A DNA stretch of 21,666 nucleotides, taken from the IMG/VR virus record IMGVR_UViG_3300007345_000335, positions 1 through 21,666 of that record, one strand, 5' to 3'. The position numbers were made by a program, and so were the translations under genes. Numbering within the stretch: the stretch's first letter is position 1; every line of letters begins with the position of its first letter. Under the pieces are notes generated by a model. It was not told where the DNA came from, did no database searches, and worked only from the letters and a program-made list of their open reading frames with translations. Positions 7,066-13,500 of this stretch are shown here, piece by piece. The DNA comes from a virus.

Positions 7066-7220
7066 ATCTAAAGCCATGTCCATTTTGTGGAACAGAGGCT
7101 GTAATTAGCACATTTGTTGTTGGATGTCCAGAGTGTGCTACATCTTTTACCTATGTTCCAGACGATAAAGAAGATAAGAATAAAGCAATCAATCAATGGA
7201 ATACAAGAAATGGCAAGTGA
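7062..7220 (+). CDS. Lar-like zinc-ribbon protein (restriction-alleviation family), short
   Basis: A 52-residue reading frame. It begins MNLKPCPFCG and shows a second pair in GCPECATSF, then ends AINQWNTRNGK. Cys6/Cys9 and Cys22/Cys25 form a zinc ribbon, and the tail A-I-x-x-W-N-x-R is the hallmark of the Lar family (Rac prophage restriction-alleviation protein) and its many short phage relatives. GAGGG lies seven bases before the ATG, and the ATG overlaps the phosphoesterase stop (ATGA), so translation is well supported. Lar from E. coli modulates type I restriction, but most short phage members are untested, so function here is inference. It is the last gene of the + strand operon, just before the terminator hairpin. 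Confidence 0.75.
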   Translation: MNLKPCPFCGTEAVISTFVVGCPECATSFTYVPDDKEDKNKAINQWNTRNGK

Positions 7221-7226
7221 TATATT

Positions 7227-7244
7227 TAAAATAATATTATTTTA
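7227..7244. repeat. 18-bp perfect AT-only palindrome in the convergent intergenic gap
   Basis: TAAAATAATATTATTTTA is its own reverse complement and fills most of the 25-base gap between the + strand and - strand operons. A 12-bp palindrome, AGGATATATCCT, follows at 7248-7259. Without G/C pairs it is a weak hairpin, but its place between two converging operons fits an end-of-transcription element working both ways or a protein site. Chance is possible in AT-rich DNA. Confidence 0.4.
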
Positions 7245-7245
7245 T

Positions 7246-7527
7246 TTAGGATATATCCTTCTTTCTGGCTTTGGCCTCTGGCTTTTTAATTGATCCCTGT
7301 TTCCCCCCTGTAACAAGGGGGGTTATTTTTCTAACACATCCAATAGGCATAACAGTAAACCCAAACCATTCACCTTTCTCATCTTTGGTCGTGGCAATAC
7401 GGACTTCTTCATGGTCATGATTAATTAAATATCCATACGACCAAAAGATTGGCATTGTTGTTTCTTCAGACTTTTCCCACCCGGCAGTTGATATTATATC
7501 AACCCACTCTACTTCAACGTAGTTCAT
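7246..7527 (-). CDS. 93-residue phage protein of unknown function at the end of the structural operon
   Basis: The start codon overlaps the stop of the giant protein gene by four bases (ATGA), so it is the last cistron of the leftward operon. The protein shows EVEWVDIIS, GWEKSEE, then SYGYLINHDHEEVRIATTKDE, FGFTVMPIGCVRKITPL and a basic tail (KKPEAKARKK). The pattern V-x-W-x-D..W..S.G.L....V.IA......MPIG.V..I is typical of a widespread small phage protein family predicted to be a small beta-barrel, with no assigned function. No signal peptide or membrane segment is seen, so it is not an obvious holin. A terminator hairpin for the opposite strand is embedded in its C-terminal codons. A role as partner of the giant protein is possible but unsupported. 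Confidence 0.7.
   Translation of the reverse strand: MNYVEVEWVDIISTAGWEKSEETTMPIFWSYGYLINHDHEEVRIATTKDEKGEWFGFTVMPIGCVRKITPLVTGGKQGSIKKPEAKARKKDIS
7303..7330 (+). terminator. Intrinsic terminator for the + strand replication operon
   Basis: Six C (7303-7308) pair with six G (7317-7322), extended by one T-A pair around a loop of about six bases, and TTATTTTT follows. The T-run lies on the + strand side only, so the element stops rightward transcription. It sits about 80 bases past the last + gene, inside the 3' coding end of the opposing 93-residue gene. Confidence 0.8.
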
Positions 7528-10500
7528 AAAGGAACCTTGCTTGCTGCTTCAGACCACTTTTGTAATTCAAGATACTTCTGAGAAGCAAGCAGTCTATACT
7601 CATCATAAAGATCTTGCCTCTTTGCTGGACTAAGATTAGGATCTTGTAATACTTTGTAAGCCCTAGAAATAATATCATCTATCTCTCGCTGCTTCCAGTA
7701 GTATTTGTTCTGCATTTCATAAGGTCCAATCTTAATGGTATTTATACCAAACCAAGACAAAGCAGCATCTACTGAACCGTACTTTGCAAGACCATCCTTT
7801 CCTATATTTCCTTCAATAAGATCTGCAACCGCCGCAGATTTCCACAAAGGACCGCCCCCTGCAGATATATCACCAGACTTGTTTCTAGGAAGAATCATAG
7901 GTGGAAGCATATAAGAAGCCATAAACATCATAATGTCTTGGGCCTGTTGTGAAGTAGGATCAGACTCATTCCATATCTCTTGCCCAGTAAATGGATCAAT
8001 GTTCTGCATACCGCTTATCAATCCTTGAACAGGACCGCCAAAGATTCCAACAGTTTTCCAAGCCTCGCCAAGCTCCCCCTTAGCAATGTCCTTCATCATT
8101 GAGTAGTGAGCTCCCCAAGGCAGGAAATAACTCATGTCAAACGCAACCCATTTTCCGTTATCATCCTTGTATGGCAAGAAGAATACATTCATATTTCCTT
8201 CGGCATACTCAGGAACAAACTTCTTCAATGCCTCTAACTCTTCATCATCAATGTCATCAAACTGCGCCATAAACATCTCTGCCATCAGGTAAGGCAATGC
8301 AATAAACTTTAAGTTTGCTACAGGATGATCTTTAATATTTCTCATTATCTGAGTTAGAGCCTTGGCATTAAATGTGATAAACGGAGAGCCAAGAGGCATA
8401 GACCTTAAAGTTCTAAGCAAAGGAGAAACATTACCGTAATCAAGAAGTGCTTCGTTTGCTTTAATAGCTGCTTCTGCCTCTGAAAGACCAAGCCTTTCTA
8501 CCCCATCAATAAGCTTTGCTATCTTAAACAGTACCTCTGTTTTTTGATACATCCTACCAAAGACATTAAACTGATCCATTGCTAATTTAGTTTTAGCAAA
8601 GAACCCAGTCATTCCATCCTCATCTTTTTGCAATTGGGCAAGTTGTTTGTCAATACTTCCTAGTTCTTCAGAAGAAAATGTTGTAGTCTCAATGCCATAC
8701 TTTCTAGCAAGTTCCATGTACTTGCCGTTATTAATTATTTCATTAAGAGATTTGCTAATTAAATTAGGTATCCTATGAATCGGAACTCCAGAACTGTTCA
8801 AAAGAGTAAGGTTTGATATTGCGTTCCTTGACTGAGCAGGAATTTGCATTGGAACGTGAGTATACTTAAATGTTTTTTGAGCCTTAGATGCAAACCTAAG
8901 CACACTATTTAAAACCTCGTTCTGAGAGCTAATAATACCCTGCTGAACTATATCATCCCATATTCTTTTATCAAGATACAGTCCTCTCATCGCGCCATAC
9001 CTAACAGAGTTAGGAACTTTCTTATACTTCTTCGTATCTACATTAGCTATTTCTGGGCGTTTAGCAATCTCGCTGTCTATTCTTCTGGCAAAAGCTTCAG
9101 TTGCATTTGCATCAGCCGCTTGTCCTTTTGATCTAAGAATAGCAGCCCTTTGTTTCATTCCATCTGAAAGCTCTTTGAAATAAAATGTAGAACCTGTTAC
9201 TCCATCAATCTCCATAATCTGATTAGGAATAACCCAACCGTTAGTTAATGGAGCGCTAGCAATAAAGTTAAGCAGATCAATTGTTGCTAGGTCTGTTCCA
9301 GCCATTGTGATATATCTAGACGCAAGATAAGCTGGATCTTTTATTCGACCAGATATAAGTCCTTGTATAACAGATTCCTCATCCTTTCTGGCTCTAGTAT
9401 ATCCCATACTTCCAGTCATAAACCCACTTCCAATTTTATCCTGACCTTTCATAACAAACTCAAGATAAACTCTTGGCAGGTACTTGCCTCGCAAACCCTC
9501 AAACTGATCTCTATCTAAAACTCCAGCATTTACAAGCCTTTCTCCAAGATCCTCTATCATTCTCTTAGCTCTAACAGCTCCCTCTCTGACAGTCATCTTC
9601 GCTTCGTTCTTTGGTCCGGGCCTAGTCCCCCTTAGCACAGATTCAAATGGAGCGTATGATATTTTTTTGTTTGAAATGCGATCAGGAGATGCGTCCCTAG
9701 TCTCAAAGAATTCTTGCAAGGCTCTTTTTTCTGCAGGAGTTTTAGCATTTCTAAGAACGTCATTTAAAACTCTTCCAAGATTTGCATACTTTTCCTTCTC
9801 ACCCTTCATCAACATCCTTGCTTCTTCTAGAACTTTATACTCATTAACAGTCATCAAAGGCTCAATGTATTTCTGAATAGCCTTGAATGAACTTTGCATA
9901 ATACTTCTGCCTTTCTCAGCAGCCTGAGTATTTTGCACTGCATCTCCTATGATTCTTTTACCTCTGCTTTCAAATATACTAACAGCTTTGTCATCATAAA
10001 GAATAGCCTGCTCACTTTTAAATTGGCCGTCATTTAAAAGAATGTAGCTACTAGATCCATAATCTTCTTTTTCATTTGTATATTTAATTGAGTCGTAGCC
10101 GTCTTCTAATAAAATATTCCTTACCTTTTTGGCAAAAGATTTTCTTTGTGCTTCTGATACAGTTGTTGAAAGTTTTTTCTCGCCCTTGGCAATAGAATAA
10201 GCAACCTCTAATATTTTATTAAGGGTATCATTTTCGCTAGCATCTTCTAAAAGTACCTCTCTAATCCAAGCAAACGGATTATCAAATGCTCCCAAGTCTG
10301 CCATCTCTAAAGGATTTTTAATACTTGCATAGCCAGAGTACATAACTTCTTGATCGCTTCTAGGCAGGAATTGACCTTCAGCTATAGACTCTAATCTTTC
10401 TGCAGCTGCTTGCCTAGTACCAACGTGAAGACCAAGCTCAGTTTTTTCAAAAACTGGAGCAGTAAAGTTAACTAAAGATCCATGATAAACAATATCTTTT

Positions 10501-13500
10501 ACCTTTGAATCTTTTAAAAATTTGTTTCTTCTTATAACTGCAAGACGATCTTTTGCTGCTCCCTCATAAGTTCTTAAAGCATGAGCTGGAACTCTTCCTA
10601 CAGAATACTGAACAAGAGAAACAATATCATCAACGGATACTTCTGGTTTTGCATTTGGATCAAAAGGTTTTAATATCTTTGCAAAGAATCTATTAAAGGC
10701 TTTTGTAATTTTATTCCACAAAGATGGCTTTATATCGGCAGCTTTAAACTGAATAACATGAGCAAGAACCTCCTCCCAGAATGAAGAGTTGTCTTCATTT
10801 CTTACCCACCGATCAAACTCTCCAATGTTTCTTGCAGGAGCGCCAATCTTTAATTCAGATAAAGGTATTCTCTTGCCATAGTAATTATCAAGAACAGCAT
10901 TTACTGCATCAACAACTACCTCATCTCCAGTCCTATGCAGTTTATATATCTGGTCTAGTACCTGAGCAAACTCTCTATCAGATAAAATATTTTTACCGTA
11001 ATGAACTCCAAGCTCATGTAATATTAAGCCTCTAACATCGTTTGTATTATTAGCTATGTTGTCGATAATAAATACAACACTTCCGTTTTGAGCATCAACA
11101 AAAGCATTAGTTTCTTTCTTGATATTCTTGTATCTTTGAGAAGAAGATACGACTTGGTTGTAAGTCATCAGCTTTATAAAGCCAATATCAATCATTCGCT
11201 TAGTAGCTTTGCTTCCCCAGATGTCATTCATCTCTGACATTAAGGCGTTGCTTGCAAGAACTGGAGATTCAAATCCTTTTTCTGGCGCTGCAGATCTTGA
11301 CTCTTTTATGTTAGAGTCACCCCAACCAAGGTCATCATCATCAACTATAAAGTTAGATTCATCTTCTATGTAAGATGTATCAATCTCTTGGTCTGAGTTA
11401 AGCCATTCAGTTATAGCAAGAACATATGTAGACTTGCTAGGCTTTTTCTTTTTATCCCTATAATCAACGCCTTCTTTTGATTTAAAGAATTTATCTGGGT
11501 ATAATTGGAAAGAACTTTCCTGAGACTCTATAGATTCGGCAAGCTTTTTAAGGTCGCCAAGAGACATGCCACCATTTTTCTTGGTGTTGTTTAGTGTTAG
11601 AAGTACTGTATCTTTTTCTCCTGACTCCCACATATCCATCATCACTGTGTAGTCATCGAGAAACTGATCAGAAAGAGATTGAATATCTTCTACTACATCT
11701 TTTTCTTCAGCAAAGACTTCAGCTATTTCTTTTTTTTTTAACTCATCAACTCTTGCTGCAGCGTCTAATATTTCTGCGTCATCTGTTTCGCTGTATCTAT
11801 CTTTTAAGAAAAGCTCCTCTTCTTCTGCCTCTTCACGCTGAGCATCTGCTTCACTTGATTTTATCGCTTTGGAAGCAACATCTGCAACATCTTCGCCAGC
11901 AATATTACCTATAAATGCAGAATCTAGTACACCCTTATCAAGCAAAAGCTCAAACCAATCTTGCAATGATTCATCTGGATTTGATGGAACCATAGCGTAT
12001 TTAATCTGTGGTTTTGATTGAAGATTTTTAATCTCTTTTTTGGCGTCAGCTATTGTAGCTTTCTGCTCACTAGTAAGAGGCTTCTTATCTTTCTTGCTCT
12101 TATCATTGATACGATCAATTCTTCTCTGTGCTGCCAATATTTCATTGGCATTATCTACAACATCAACAGGAGCAAGAACCGCCTTGTCGTTTTCTATCTG
12201 ACTAGTAATGTAATCATAGAATAAAAACGGCTGTTGTTGAACAGAATCTGAGATCCTTCTGGCATCATTAAGATCAGCAGCACTAAAGTAAACAATCTCT
12301 ATTCCCTTTCCTTTGTATTGAACTGCAACGTCGTACCCAGCCGAAGACATTCTTTCGGAAAGATGGTAGTTTGTTTTTACGCTTGGAACAATATCCCTCT
12401 TGTCTTTACTATTCTTATCTCCAGATTTTCCGGGAATAGTCTGAGGAATCCTTGCTCTTCCAGCAAACTTACCAATGCCTTGATCTTTGGCCTCAGCCAA
12501 AATTGCTGCTTTTCTTTCTTCAGCGGAAGACACTTTTGCTTCCTGCTTTGAAGTTATAATAGCAGATCTTTTTCTTGCGCGAGATATCCTTGATGCTTCT
12601 CTCTCAGCGGCAGTAGATTCTTTTGAAGCCTTATCAACTCTTCGCTGGTAAATCTTGTCAAGCTCTTCCTGAGTTGCTCGATTAAGCATATTACTAGCAT
12701 TAAGTCGATTTGTACTTGCCTTGAATGGCTCTCCATCCACATAGGTTTGGTAAGGTTTTCCTTTCTCAAGAGGGTTATTTAATTTCTTAATCTCTCCCAT
12801 CTTGCCCGGAATATTAGGAAGTTCCTGTGGGGTAGAGTACTTCCTCTTACTTTCCTTTGGCTCTTCTACCTGCTTACCTTTGGAAGGCTTCTTACCTTGA
12901 AGTTTTGAAAGCTCAGCATTAAGATTAGTCAGTTTTGTCTGGCCTGTATTTAATACAGTCCTGTTTGCAGCGTACCTTCTTGCCTGCTCTAAATAATTAT
13001 CAGCAAATTTGCTAAGCCGGGAATCGTTTCTAATTACATCAGCTCTTTTCTGAATAGCTTTGTTTACTACAAAATTCTGAGCAGTTACGTCTGCAATGGC
13101 TTTCTTTTCAATTTCAATTAAAACCTTTTGCTCGTCTATCTCCTTCTGTAGATTAGCTATCTTTTGCTTATCTGCTCCAGATTTTAGCTTGCTTTTTTGT
13201 GCGTCAGATCCAAATCTACTGATTGCAGCATTTTTTACAGAATCTAGAGATCCAGTAAATTCAACGGTCTCCCCTCGATAAGTAACATTGTACACATTCT
13301 CTGCATCAGTTGATCTAATCGTAGTAGGATATCCATTTAGAGTACCAGAGATAGCCCCATCTTTCTTCTCTCTCCATACAACAGCTCTATCTTTCTGTCG
13401 TTTAGATGGTTCTTTAGTAGGCTCAGCCTCTTGTTCAATCTCTGGTTTAGCCTTTGGTTCAGCTGCTTTTTCTTCTGCCTTTTTTGTCTCCCTTTTATCC

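Noticed and set aside
7248-7259. AGGATATATCCT palindrome as an operator
   Set aside because: It sits in the 3' coding end of a gene at a convergent junction with no promoter nearby, and a 12-bp AT-rich palindrome is plausible by chance.
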